Positions 38,703 to 49,155 of a stretch of DNA of 64,000 bases are shown here, in pieces; within the stretch, counting starts at the first letter, position 1; the number at the start of each line of letters is the position of its first letter. The stretch lies in the NCBI RefSeq assembly GCF_033807715.1, contig NC_084607.1:13466441-13530440 (forward strand). The letters are read 5' to 3'. Origin of the DNA: Cololabis saira (lineage: Eukaryota; Chordata; Actinopteri; Beloniformes; Belonidae). The notes under the pieces were generated by a model. That model was not told the origin of the DNA and did not search any database. It saw only the letters and a list, made by a program, of their open reading frames with translations. The position numbers were made by a program, and so were the translations under genes.

Positions 38703-39402
38703 TTAGTGGTACTGCTTTCTCAGGGCGGCCACCACCACTGACACGAACTTCTGGAAAGCTGCCTGGACCTCAGGAGTGAAGTCTGTACCCAGCTGACCAG
38801 CAATCACGATGGTCAAGCAGTCGGCCAGGAGCTGCAACAACAACAAAGCACAGTATGCATTAGAAAACGTCAAAATGAAGAACAATATCACAATAGATTG
38901 ATGTCAATATCAGGCGGTCTGATTACATTGAAATTGTCAGGGTCCACTTGCAGCTTCTCTGAGTGCAGCACGCTGAGTTCTGCATAAATCTGCTTGATGT
39001 TGTCCATGTCCTTCAGAGCTCTTTCCAGACCGGAGAGGACAACCTTTCCGTGAGCTGCAACCTTTGGATTTGATGTAATAGCAGCAGCATTGTAGAGGTT
39101 TCCAAAGCCACCAAAGTACCTCTGAGTCCAGGGGTAGACAATCAGACACCTGAGGAAACATAAAAAACACAAGTCACTCAATATGTTACAGCAGAATTAA
39201 ACCATTTTAGCATATTCCACATGTTAGAAATAGAACAAACTGACAGTAAATCATTGTGACAGAAAACGAACATAGTAGATTTATCACTGACTAAAAAAAA
39301 TCAGTCTTACCTGGAAAGAGCTGCAGGGCCCACGACATCCTTGTCTATCTTAGAGAAGATGTCCTGGATGGTGGCGAGCTCAAATTCTGACCATTTGACC
39401 AT
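38703..39402 (-). CDS. hbb: beta-type globin (beta3)
   Basis: Minus-strand exons 39402-39311, 39149-38927 and 38831-38703 (147 aa): [36 protein letters not shown], distal His64, proximal His93 with Ser94, and end AALRKQYH. The protein is identical to that of beta6. The minus-strand AATAAA corresponds to TTTATT at 38634-38639. It lies tail to tail with beta2 across palindrome P1 and head to head with alpha5 (starts 1.6 kb apart). Product: beta-type haemoglobin subunit, probably of Root/Bohr-competent type from the Ser F9 and C-terminal His. Confidence 0.97.
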
Positions 39403-39462
39403 TTTGGCTTGTAGATGTGTTCTGCTTGTCCTGCGTTGTTCTGCAAGTCCTCAACATGCGTC

Positions 39463-39506
39463 TTTTAAAGAACCAGTTTCACCCCACCCACAGTTATCAG
39501 ATGGGG
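39463..39506 (-). promoter_or_regulatory. beta3 promoter
   Basis: On the minus strand: CTGATAAC (GATA site), GGGTGGGG (CACCC in reverse) and TTTAAAAG, about 61-100 bp before the ATG. Confidence 0.6.
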
Positions 39507-40900
39507 GGAGTTTGACAGAGGGTTGCAGGAAGTCTTGATTTATGGATGTATGCCAACGGCGTTGCTCAAATGAAACATTGCAACGTCTTGAATTCAAATG
39601 TTTTGGTCACGTTGAGAAAGATTTAACATATTTCTGAATGTCATGGATGGAGGAAACTGACTCATCGAAATAGGAAGTGATTAAAAATGTGTTCAAACCA
39701 TAGCTCATTTTGGAAAAGTTTTTTATTTTATTTATTACTATTATTTTTTTTCTATTTGTTATTTATTTATATTTAGATATTGTTAACTACTATTATTTTA
39801 TTCACAGTGCAGTATCCTTATCAAGATCCTTATTTTGCACCAATACACAGAACTTTGAATGAGAGTCATTATCTTATAGCTCCAGTGAAACTTTAGACAG
39901 ATAAAGATGAAATAACATGGAGTCGTATTTAACTATAAGTGTAATGATGTAAAATGTAGATCAAATTATTGTCTCAGTTCTTTTCTCTTAAAGTGAGATT
40001 ACCAATAAAAGTACAATACTAAAGGGAGAAATAGATAAACTCGAGTTTTCCATGTTTTTAGTTTGAAATGATATAAATATAAACCAATTTCAAGGATGAT
40101 CTTAACTTAAATAAACCCCATAAGCCTTCAAATTTAAATATAGCTTTCTGTGGGTTATGTGTGAGCCGTTCCACTTTTTATCTCGTTATTTGTGATCTGC
40201 TTTCTTGAATGGGTATTCATGTACTATAAACATTGAATTTCTCTATTTTATTCTTTAGTCTCAAGAATATTTCATGCTGGATGTTTGTTAAGTTCTTAAT
40301 CTTAGATTTCATATTCTCTCACACTATTTCATGAAACAGGTTGAATTTGGAGGGTTTGGACTTTGCCTATCTTTGGGTTTGTAGGTTTCTGTTGGCTGCT
40401 GTTTGAAAGACACTGAGGGTGGAGGTGGGGCTGGAAGCGGCTCTCGGCATTTTAACTGTTTTAGTTTACTTACTTTTTTTAATGCTATTGTTTTAAGAAC
40501 TTTTTGAGAAATGCAGGGGGCATTTTTTTCTCCCCTCCATGCCAGCAAAGAAAAAATGTATTCAGTCACTGACTCTGTAGCAGTTCAGAAGTACGCTTCC
40601 GATTGTCGATGACAAAAATGATCTGCTTTTCAAGCTTCCAATTTCAAATGACTCCTCCAAACCCTTTTAAAAGTATTTTTCTGTTTAAATGTATGTTTTT
40701 GTCTTCTGCTTCTCTGCAATTAGTCATGTTAATGTAAGTTTCCATCTGAGGTGCATTGTAATGTTCATTTAACTTGTGTCAGCGTTCAACAGAGCTGACC
40801 TTCAGTCATTGTAAAGAAAACCGTTTTTTCTTTATCTCATGCCAGATGGATATCAAGTTGACCTGAGGTGGATGCCTGATACACCTCCAAATGCTCGTAT
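39507..40900. other. beta3/alpha5 divergent intergenic region
   Basis: It is shared with 53.5-55.3 kb (inverse) and 58.7-60.15 kb (direct). No coding sequence is seen; the frames here lack any domain. Strong conservation among the three copies reflects recent duplication, so it cannot by itself mark regulatory sites. Confidence 0.6.
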
Positions 40901-40906
40901 CTCGTA

Positions 40907-40945
40907 CTGGGTCGGGTGTGTCTCTGACGTGTTTCCTGTATAAAA
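40907..40945 (+). promoter_or_regulatory. alpha5 promoter
   Basis: GTATCTCG (reverse GATA-like, near 40897), GGGTGTGTC (CACC-type, near 40915) and TATAAAA (40939-40945), 51 bp before the ATG. Confidence 0.6.
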
Positions 40946-40995
40946 AAGCCTACTATGATCTGTGCAGCATTCAAAGCAACGCATCAACAGACAAC

Positions 40996-41609
40996 ATGAG
41001 TCTCACCGCTAAGGACAAGGACACAGTCAAGGCCTTCTGGGCCAAAATTTCTGGGATGGCGGACGACATCGGGACCGGTGCTCTATCCAGGTAAATATAA
41101 CCCGAGTCTCCCAAAAACATTTTTTCTGGTACTTTTTTATATACTTTCCATTATTGAATTGTGTTTTTCTCAGGATGCTGGTGGTCTACCCGCAGACCAA
41201 GACTTACTTCTCTCACTGGAAGGACCTGAGCCCCGGCTCTGCTAATGTGAAGAAGCACGGAAAGACCGTGATGGGTGGAGTTGCTGATGCCGTGGCCAAA
41301 ATCGATGATCTGGCATCAGGACTTCTCAGCCTAAGTGGGCTGCACGCCTTCACTCTACGAGTGGATCCTGCTAACTTCAAGGTATTGATAATTATTTGCT
41401 TGTGAGTTGTTTAATTGTTTTTTTTTTTAATGTTTCATGGATTTACACCAGATGAAATATCCTAATTTTTTTGTTTGCAGATTCTCTCTCACTGTCTCCT
41501 TGTGGTCATCTCCATGATGTTTCCTGAGGACTTCACCCCTGAGGTCCACATGGCTATGGACAAGTTCCTGGCTGCCCTGGCCCGCGCCCTCTCTGAGAAA
41601 TACAGATGA
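40996..41609 (+). CDS. hba: alpha-type globin (alpha5)
   Basis: Exons 40996-41090, 41174-41381 and 41481-41609 (143 aa). It starts [20 protein letters not shown] then [12 protein letters not shown], with distal His60 ([13 protein letters not shown]) and proximal His89. The residue two before the proximal His is Gly (LSGLHAF), whereas alpha1-4 and alpha6/7 have Glu. It ends [11 protein letters not shown]. The protein is identical to that of alpha9. The 3' signal is a variant ATTAAA at 41667-41672. It is head to head with beta3 and its downstream neighbour is the minus-strand psi-beta. Product: alpha-type haemoglobin subunit. Confidence 0.97.
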
Positions 41610-41672
41610 AATGTCTGCAGACGATATACATAATAATTGACTTATAGAAACTCTGTCTCAATTTGAATTAAA

Positions 41673-42470
41673 GATGAGATGCAATGAAATAGCAGTTGTT
41701 GATGGGATCTTGTTTATTCTTTTTTTAAATTTCTCTGCATGGGTGCAACGCATAAGCTTATAACCTAGTATAAGGATTTACCTTTTTATCTTTCTTTTTT
41801 TTTATTTTACCTGTCAATAACAGATTTGTGTAATAGGATTATTTTGCCAATTCTATTGTTCTATTGTCATGTAGCCAGATATCTGTCCTTAACCAGTGAG
41901 TCTTTGAACATGACGTCCTCGCTTGAAGACAAGTTGCCTTTGCAGGAATATCAAACTTATTGTAATTGCTATTTTTCAAACCTTGATGAGCTTGCATCAA
42001 TTTAGAATTTTTTTCAAGACTCTTGTATTCATGAAAATGACTATTCTGTGTAATCAGCTGTGAACATTTACTTTAGAAACTGAACTGCAAACCTTTAAAT
42101 GACGTCCTTTCTTGATGCTGAGCTTTCAGATAGACCCTCTTGTTACATTAGATTATGAATTTAAATTTGTAGGCAAATAGCCTTTACTTCACCATCATGA
42201 GGGTGTGAATAATCTATTTTATTAGATTTTACTCAAGGATGTATTTTTGCTAACTGCAATTAGAAAGAGGTTTTCTTTTATTTTCAAATAAATGTTTAAT
42301 GTAGCTTCAGAAAATATGTATGCAATACAACATTTCTCAACTTTATGGGAAAGAAAACATCTGCTTTTCAAATCCTGCACAGAGGGACAACACAAACCCT
42401 TGATTTTCACTGTTTTGTTTAATTAAAGCTTATATGATTAAAGAAACAGAACATTTGACCATCCTCTTCT
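41673..42470. other. alpha5 3' flank
   Basis: Matches 51935-52795 (inverse) and 60925-61660 (direct). No gene is seen. Confidence 0.6.
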
Positions 42471-42477
42471 GAGGTGT

Positions 42478-42716
42478 TTAGTGGTACTGCTTTCTCAATG
42501 CGGCCACCACCAGGAACTCGTGGAAAGCTGCATGGACCTCAGGAGGGAAATCAACTGACCAGCAAGCACAATGGTCAGGCAGTTGGTCAGGAGCTGTACC
42601 AAAACAAAAACAAACAAACAAAAAACATCAATCAAGCAGCAACAAGAGCAACAATATCATAATATCTGGATGTAAGTTTATCTTCTTACATTGTAATCGT
42701 CAGTGTCTGCAGCTTC
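42478..42716 (-). pseudogene. beta-globin pseudogene fragment (psi-beta, copy A)
   Basis: On the minus strand: the last 27 bp of exon 2 (GAAGCTGCAGACACTGACGA, 42716-42690), an intron, and exon 3 (42593-42478) reading LLTNCLTIVLAGQL then shifting frame. Exon 3 is 116 bp instead of 129, from a 7-bp and a 6-bp deletion; the first breaks the frame. The end still reads AAGCAGTACCACTAA. Exon 1 and most of exon 2 are missing. Copies are at 51691-51929 and 62453-62692. Confidence 0.88.
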
Positions 42717-43555
42717 ATGCAGCCTTATTGTTAAAAAAAAAATATGATACAACAAAGTCCCTTAATAGCAATAGTAGTGTTGGGATCACTTTTTTTGTTT
42801 TGCACAAGCCAATTGTAGAATGAAATCCTCGTTTCATTTCATTTTACAACTTCTAGTTGCTTCTCTGCTTTTTGGTTTTCGTGATGTTATCTTGCTCTTT
42901 TTACATCTCAGACTGACAGATCACCCCGTGCAACTAAATGGCAGCTCTTAGCTCGTAGCCACACGTGAAGTAATTTGTATTGATGACATTAACATTGAAA
43001 GGACATGCAGTCCTCCAGGGAACATTTGCTGGCCAAAATGTTACCGTTACTTAATCTCTGCAATTTTATATCCATTCACAATGTTTTTTTTTGAAAAACT
43101 GTTATGGGACACATGGGCTGGTGCTTCAGTACATGTCAAACTAAATGTACTTCGGCTCACAACTTAAAATAGAAAATATGAAGATGAACAAAAATGTTCA
43201 TCAATTAATTAAATGGTGTGGTATGGGTTGCAATAAATGCAGTAGAGGGCGCTCATAACACCAGGGTGCCCGTCAGTGGATATCCTGCTGTGACCTTCTC
43301 TGTGCTAGACTGATATGGAGCAAACTTTGGCTCATGTTCTTATTCAAGTCAGGGGACACATTTTCAGCAGTTCAAGCCTGAAATGGTCAACTGGTTGGAA
43401 ATTTCAGTTTATTTGTCTTCTTCACATATCATTTTATTTAAGCTTATGTTAGTCATATCTTTTTTACCCTCGTTTTAAGTTAAGATGCATTCATTTACAT
43501 ATTTCTGTTTTTCTTCATTGTCTTGCTTTTTTATTGCTTATTTGCTTTTATTTGC
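42717..43555. other. between psi-beta and alpha6
   Basis: Shared with A' (51021-51690), where about 170 bp corresponding to 42717-42890 is missing. No gene is seen. Confidence 0.55.

Positions 43556-43634
<79 letters not shown>
43556..43634. repeat. (ATT)n microsatellite, about 26 units
   Basis: Its inverted counterpart at 50971-51021 has only about 17 units. Confidence 0.95.
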
Positions 43635-43635
<1 letters not shown>

Positions 43636-43802
43636 AAAAGACATGTCTTGTGTATGGTAAGGGAATGAAGACCAATGGTGAAAGACACACATTTCAGTCA
43701 TTTTTGTATTTATTCACCCAGCACGTAAGCTCACAGGTAGGGCTTACACTGGTTTTTCATGACATGGTGCATAAATCCAGCCATGGCACTGCTTTGCTGC
43801 TT

Positions 43803-44445
43803 TTAGCGGTATTTCTCAGCCAAAGCCAAAGCCAGGTTCATCAGGAACTTGTCAACAGAGACGTGGACGTCTGGAGTGAAGTCTTGGGGGAAGTACAGGG
43901 CACACACCAGGATGATGTTGTGGGCCAGGATCTGTTGTGCAAGAAACACAAGATTGTTATAAGAACCAACAATACTCTAAATAATCACAATAGTCTAAAT
44001 AATTATGAATACAGAAAAAAATTATTTTATAAAGTAATTATTGCTACTCAGTACCTTGAAGTTGGCAGGATCCACTCGGAGCTTGAAAGCATGGAGCTCA
44101 CTGAGGGAGGACAGACCACCAGTAAGGTTATCAATCTTTCCAATGGCGTCTCCGATTGCTGCCATAATGGTAGCGCCGTGCTTCTTCACTTGAGGAGAGC
44201 TAGGACTCAGGTCAGACCAGTGGGAGAAGTAGGTCTTGGTCTGCGGGTATACAACCAGCATTCTGTAAACATAGAAGGGAAAGATACAAAATTATAAAAA
44301 TATGCATGTTTTTTCACAAAATATAAATATTAAAAAGAAAGAAAACCAACCTGCCCAAGGCTTCAGCCCCCAAGTCGGCAGACTTTCCGGACACTTTGCC
44401 CCAGAAAGCCTTCACGGTACTCTTGTCCTTTGCTGAGAGACTCAT
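43803..44445 (-). CDS. hba: alpha-type globin, embryonic-like (alpha6)
   Basis: Minus-strand exons 44445-44351, 44262-44055 and 43931-43803 (143 aa). It starts [20 protein letters not shown]. Distal His60 is in [18 protein letters not shown] and proximal His89 in [12 protein letters not shown]. Exon 3 reads [18 protein letters not shown] and ends [10 protein letters not shown]. It forms a separate alpha lineage with alpha7 (identical protein), far from alpha1-5; similarity in style to embryonic fish alpha chains is remembered, not tested. The minus-strand polyadenylation signal corresponds to TTTATT at 43709-43714. It is head to head with beta4 (starts 1.9 kb apart). Confidence 0.96.
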
Positions 44446-44526
44446 GTTTTCCTGTTCTCCAAAATGTCTTTACTTAATGAAATATTCTGCTGTGATAATT
44501 GTGTGAAAATGAATTTAACTTTCTTT

Positions 44527-44586
44527 TTTTATATATCCAACCAAGTTGCACCACACCCACTGGCCTATCAAATGTAAACCACACCC
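44527..44586 (-). promoter_or_regulatory. alpha6 promoter with two CACCC boxes
   Basis: TATATAAAA on the minus strand (44535-44527), plus-strand CCACACCC at 44551-44558 and 44579-44586, and TATCA (44566-44570, GATA in reverse) between them. This is a classic erythroid arrangement. Confidence 0.7.
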
Positions 44587-44599
44587 CTGTGAAAGAAAT

Positions 44600-46200
44600 T
44601 GCTAGAAGTTCCAGAACTAATTCTTGAGATAACTGAAACCACTCCCTGCTGTCCACTGCATTCTAGTAAATTCACTATTTTTACTTTAAAAAAAGTTGCT
44701 CTATGATTTATATATCTGTTTGACGTCATTGGCGCAAACAGGATTTTATCACAGTGGTTAGCATCAGACACAATGATATCAACCTGTAATCACAGGTTTA
44801 TTAATAGTTAAGCCTAACCTTTTGTTTTTATCCTCAACTTTAACTGTCTTTTTAATATCTTAACCCAAGCAGATTGTATGCACAAGTTTAGCAACCACAC
44901 CAAATACAAATGGATGATACTCTATCTGAAATAACGCTAACACAATAACAACTCTATTTAGAAATGAACATCTGAAGACAAGATTTAAGTGCTAAAGATC
45001 GAAATGTAAGTGGAAAAAGAAAAATATAAATGTCTTATATATAGAAGACAAAAGGCAGCAGGTGAGTTTTACTGTAAAACAACCCCAACATAACCCACTC
45101 CATAACATTTATCCTGTGTCCTATAGAGCTAATTTGAGGCTAAATAGAGCTAACTGAGGCTAATTTGCCAGCCTGTCTTCCACCAGTGCCATCCCTGGAA
45201 GAGGTAAGGTGGCCCAGCGCTGTGCAAAAACAATAAGGGGACTGAAAAAAGCTGTGAAAATTATGGAGAAATCCCTAATGTGACAACACTGAGCTTACAC
45301 TTTGATAAGTTTCATGTAAACCTATAGCCTATGACTTTGCTGTACGTCCAGATGACCCTTTGCTAAACAGGACCTCTGCGTTTTCAAAGCACCATCAACA
45401 AACAGATTAGTGTCTTGCAGTCACTTTCCGTTTATGAAACATCTCAAAACACACCAGTTAAAAATAGTGATTAGACTCCAGCTACTTGAGAAATATTGTT
45501 CGTAATAGTGGTCTATCTGGTTATTCCTTTGTTTCGTTCATTATGGGCACGCCAGTAGTGGCCCACAGAAAGGTATATTTAAATTTGAAGCTTTATGGGG
45601 TTTATTTAAATTAAGATCATCCTTGAAATTGGTTTATATTTATATCATTTCAAACTAAAAACATTCAAAACTTGAGTTTATCTATTTCACCATTTAGTAT
45701 TGTACTTTTATTGGTAATCTCATTTTAAGAAGAACTGAGACAATAATTTGATATACATTTTACATCATTACACTTATAGTTAAATACGACTCCATGTTAT
45801 TTCATCTTTATCTGTCTAAAGTTTCACTGGAGCTGTAAGATAATGACTCTCATTCAAAGTTTTGTGTATTGGTGCAAAATAAGGATCTTGATAAGGATAC
45901 TGCACTGTGAATAAAATAATAGTAGTGTCAACGGTATCTAAAGATAAATAAATAACAAATAGAAAAAAAATAATAGTAATAAATAAAATAAAAAACTTTT
46001 CCAAATTGAGCTATGGTTTGAACACATTTTTAATCACTTCTTATTTCAATGAGTCAGTTTCCTCCATCCATGACATTCAGAAATATGTTAAATCTTTCTC
46101 AACGTGGCCAAAACATTTGAATTCACGACGGAATGTTTCATTTGAGCAACGCCGTTGGCATACATCCATAAATCAAGACTTCCTGCAACCCTCTGTCAAA
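44600..46200. other. alpha6/beta4 divergent intergenic region
   Basis: Up to about 45010 it mirrors the alpha7 5' flank. From about 45355 it matches the beta5 5' flank (54430 onward). The piece between (45.01-45.35 kb) has no second copy that I can see. No gene. Confidence 0.6.
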
Positions 46201-46210
46201 CTCCCCCCAT

Positions 46211-46249
46211 CTGATAACTGTGGGTGGGGTGAAACTGGTTCTTTAAAAG
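46211..46249 (+). promoter_or_regulatory. beta4 promoter
   Basis: CTGATAAC, GGGTGGGG and CTTTAAAAG in the same order and spacing as at beta3, beta5 and beta6. Confidence 0.6.
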
Positions 46250-46308
46250 ACGCATGTTGAGGACTTGCAGAACAACGCAGGACAAGCAGAACACATCTAC
46301 AAGCCAAA

Positions 46309-47004
46309 ATGGTCAAATGGACAGAATTCGAGCTCGCCACCATCCCTGAGATCTTCTCCAATATTGACAAGGATGTCGTGGGCCCTGCAGCTCTTTCCAG
46401 GTAAGATAGATTGTTTATCAGTGATAGATCTACCATGTTCATTTTTCTGTCACAATGATTTACTGTCAGTTTGCTCTATTTCTAACATGTGGAATATGCT
46501 AAAATGGTTTAATTCTGCTGTAACATATGGAGTGACTTGTGTTTTTTGTTTCCTCAGGTGTCTGATTGTCTACCCCTGGACTCAGAGGTACTTTGGTGGC
46601 TTTGGAAACCTCTACAATGCTGCTGCTATTACATCAAATCCAAAGGTTGCAGCTCACGGAAAGGTTGTCCTCTCCGGTCCGGAAAGAGCTCTGAAGGACA
46701 TGGACAACATCAAGCAGATTTATGCAGATCTCAGCGTGCTGCACTCAGAGAAGCTGCAAGTGGACCCTGACAATTTCAATGTAATCAGACCGCCTGATAT
46801 TGACATCAATCTATTATGATATTGTTCTTCATTTTGATGATTTCTAATGCATACTGAGCTTTGTTGTTGTTGCAGCTCCTGGCCGACTGCTTGACCATCG
46901 TGATTGCTGGTCAGCTGGGTACAGACTTCACTCCTGAGGTCCAGGCAGCTTTCCAGAAGTTCGTGTCAGTGGTGGTGGCCGCCCTGAGAAAGCAGTACCA
47001 CTAA
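46309..47004 (+). CDS. hbb: beta-type globin (beta4), helix-breaking Pro and rearranged 3' end
   Basis: Exons 46309-46400, 46558-46780 and 46876-47004 (147 aa). It is a full-length frame with distal His64, proximal His93, Ser94 and a C-terminal His. Compared with beta5 it has Thr for Ser5, Asn for Lys18 (FSNIDK), Pro for Leu72 ([10 protein letters not shown] helix, mature position 71) and Asp for Glu88. Proline in the middle of the E helix should destabilise the fold. About 10-20 bp after the stop the sequence departs from all other beta genes, so the shared AATAAA is lost; the next plausible AATAAA is near 47530. Product: beta-type chain, possibly a gene on its way to decay. Head to head with alpha6. 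Confidence 0.92.
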
Positions 47005-47019
47005 ACACGTCCGCAGAGG

Positions 47020-47687
47020 ACCATTGCAGGCTATGTTTCTTTACTTGGAAGGCTGTGGCAGGGTGGAGGGGCAGCCACTCAGGTTGATTGGGTCACAGGT
47101 GTGTCCCATCAACCTCTCCACCATGCCTGCCTTGATAAGGCAGGGCTGCACAGCTGCTGCTGGAGGAGTCTGCTGTTCCACGGATGTATTATATTAATAT
47201 ATATTATGTAATTGTATTATATTAATACATTAATAATATATGTAAAACTATACATGTAATAATATACATTAATTAATATATTATATTAATACATATTATA
47301 TTAATATTCGCGTCATTGCCCCGGGGCATGATGGGAGGCCCCAAAGCATCATGGGAGGTGACTCAACTGCGCATGCTCTATGGGCCGCATAACGCGGAAG
47401 TAAACCCAGAAGTCAGGAACTTTTTCAGCGTATGCGCTGGCTGAGCAAATTGCATTGAAATGAATGGGCGGCCATTTTCGATCTCCCATCCAGTTCTATT
47501 AATACAAACTGTGTCCCATGCGAGAAGCTTCTGCGACAAAATAAATTCCATTGCTTTATTTATTTTCTATTGGACTGTCCTAACTGGCCGCGAGTTTAAT
47601 GGTTTCAGTGTGGACAGAGAGCGTCCGATGTCACGCAGCTCGATAGTTGGACGCTCTCATTCAGTTACACGCTGTAAACGGATCTTA
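47020..47687. other. unique stretch after beta4
   Basis: A GC-rich segment (47040-47180) is followed by an AT-rich block of TATTAATA repeats (47190-47310) and a region with CATGATGGGAGG / CATCATGGGAGG (47328-47360). An open frame at 47460-47867 has no recognisable domain and runs into MITE sequence. Confidence 0.45.
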
Positions 47688-47945
47688 AAGCCTAATTTAC
47701 GGTTCTGCGTTAAATCGACGCGTACCCTACGCCGTAGGCTCTGCGTTGGTGTAACGCAGAACAGTGCTTTAAGTGGGCCGGTACGCAGCGGTACGGAGTA
47801 CCCCCACTTCTCAATATTGGCCTCTGGGGTACCGGGACTTTTTATGGCGTACCGGGACTTCTCATGAGCTCACAGTACTCTGTTCTCTCCTTGTGATTCG
47901 GCTACAGTGGCGTCGCAACGCTGCCCCTCGTGAGACGTTCACTCG

Positions 47946-48084
47946 TAAAGCCTGATTTATGGTTCCGCGCTAAATCGCCGCAGAGCCTACGCCGTATGGT
48001 ACGCAGAGGCGCGCAACGTACCTGCGGGTCGCCGCGTACCCTATCCTCTGCGTTGGTGTAACGCAGAACCATAAATCAGTTTAC
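47946..48084. mobile_element. Harbinger-like MITE inside the hAT-like element
   Basis: AAGCCTGATTTATGGTTCCG at the left and CAGAACCATAAATCAGTTTA at the right, with the GC-rich CTACGCCGTA interior. Confidence 0.8.
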
Positions 48085-48339
48085 GGAGGTCCCGCGAGTC
48101 GAGTGTGCCAGAAAGCAATACAATGAAAGCGAAGAAGAACATATTTTAATCTTTCTTTAAAAGTGGAGATGAGGAGAAGTATTCAAGGATTTGGGGAATA
48201 CAATCAAAATCCCCCCTCCCCCCCCCCCCCCCTCCTCCTCCTGAAATAAAAACGGTCAAAATCATCCCCCCTGAAATAAAAATGAATGTGGTATTACTGC
48301 TATTTCAACATTTAGAGTCATCACCAGAAAAATAACACC

Positions 48340-48637
48340 AGAAAAATAACTTATTTGACAATTTTCATCTGTTTCAAGTACATTTTCACTTGAAATAAGT
48401 AGAAAAATCTGCCAGTGGAACAAGATTTATCTTCTTATTACAAGCAAAAAAATCTTGTTCCACTGGCAGATTTTTCTACTTATTTTAAGTGAAAATCCAC
48501 TTGAAACAGGTGAAAATTGTTGTTTTTTCCAGTGATGAGTCTTGTTTTAAGTGTAATGAGATTTTTTTACTAAAATGAGACGTTTTAACTAGAAATAAGA
48601 CAAATATTCTTGTTAAGATTTTGAGTTTTTGCAGTGA
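48340..48637. mobile_element. CACTG-ended element with long hairpin
   Basis: 48359-48521 folds into a nearly perfect hairpin (TAGAAAAATCTGCCAGTGGA mirrored by TCCACTGGCAGATTTTTCTA). The segment ends TTTTTGCAGTG near 48637, resembling CACTG-terminated EnSpm/CACTA-type fish elements. The left boundary is uncertain. Confidence 0.55.
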
Positions 48638-49155
48638 TCCATGTTACTTATCCTGTGAAGGACAGAGTCATATTGATAAGTTCAGAAAAGTGTTTTTAAT
48701 TGTTGTGTTTTGATGTATTTGATGTAAGCCCAGTGGATATTTAAAGCTTACAGAAGGCTGCATTTAACTTCTGCTATGTCATTCCTGCAGTATTTCTGCA
48801 GCTGTTTTGGTCACTGCTATTATTTGGAATATATTATATTATTTATAATCAGCACAAATTATCTGTCCCCATATGATCAAATCCTCCATCCCCCCTGATT
48901 TTTTTTTACAACTGGAGTACTGTCTACCAGTGAATGTGAGCGTTTTCTTGTGTACACATAATTTGTTTGGAAAATTCAATAAAACAATTTTCTTTTTAAA
49001 AATCAGGATAACGTCCTAGTATTTAAATATATCACTTAATCATCTGCTGTTACCCACCGCCTAATTTACCTGACATCAGTTGAATAAGGGGAGTACCGGA
49101 ACTTATTTTTGTCCACTTAAAGCACTGACGCAGAACCATAAATCAGCCTTTAGTC

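Larger units (their letters stand above)
37686..45010. repeat. segmental duplication block A (beta3-alpha5-psi-beta-alpha6)
   Basis: The block repeats in inverse at 49590-56605 (A') and in direct orientation, up to psi-beta, at 56901-62960 (A''). Gene order, introns, 3' flanks and much intergenic DNA match, with small indels. Ends were set where matching stops by eye. Confidence 0.85.
47762..49127. mobile_element. hAT-like non-autonomous transposon with 8-bp target duplication
   Basis: Ends CAGTGCTTTAAGTG and CACTTAAAGCACTG are perfect inverted repeats, continuing as GCCGGTAC / GTACCGGA-like arms. The 8-bp ACGCAGAA flanks both sides (47754-47761 and 49128-49135). An 8-bp duplication with CA-G ends is typical of hAT. 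No transposase frame remains. It contains two further elements (47946-48084 and about 48340-48637). Confidence 0.85.
47690..49153. mobile_element. Harbinger-like MITE, split by an hAT-like element
   Basis: Left part 47690-47761 (AGCCTAATTTACGGTTCTGC ... GTGTAACGCAGAA) and right part 49128-49141 onward (ACGCAGAACCATAAATCAGC) form one short MITE when the insert 47762-49127 and one copy of ACGCAGAA are ignored. It belongs to the same family as 16125-16206. Confidence 0.8.

Noticed and set aside
43485..44297. 270-residue plus-strand frame across alpha6
   Set aside because: Poly-Tyr from the ATT repeat, then antisense of alpha6 exons 3 and 2; not a gene.
47460..47867. 135-residue frame after beta4
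   Set aside because: Overlaps MITE sequence and part of the hAT-like element; not protein-like.
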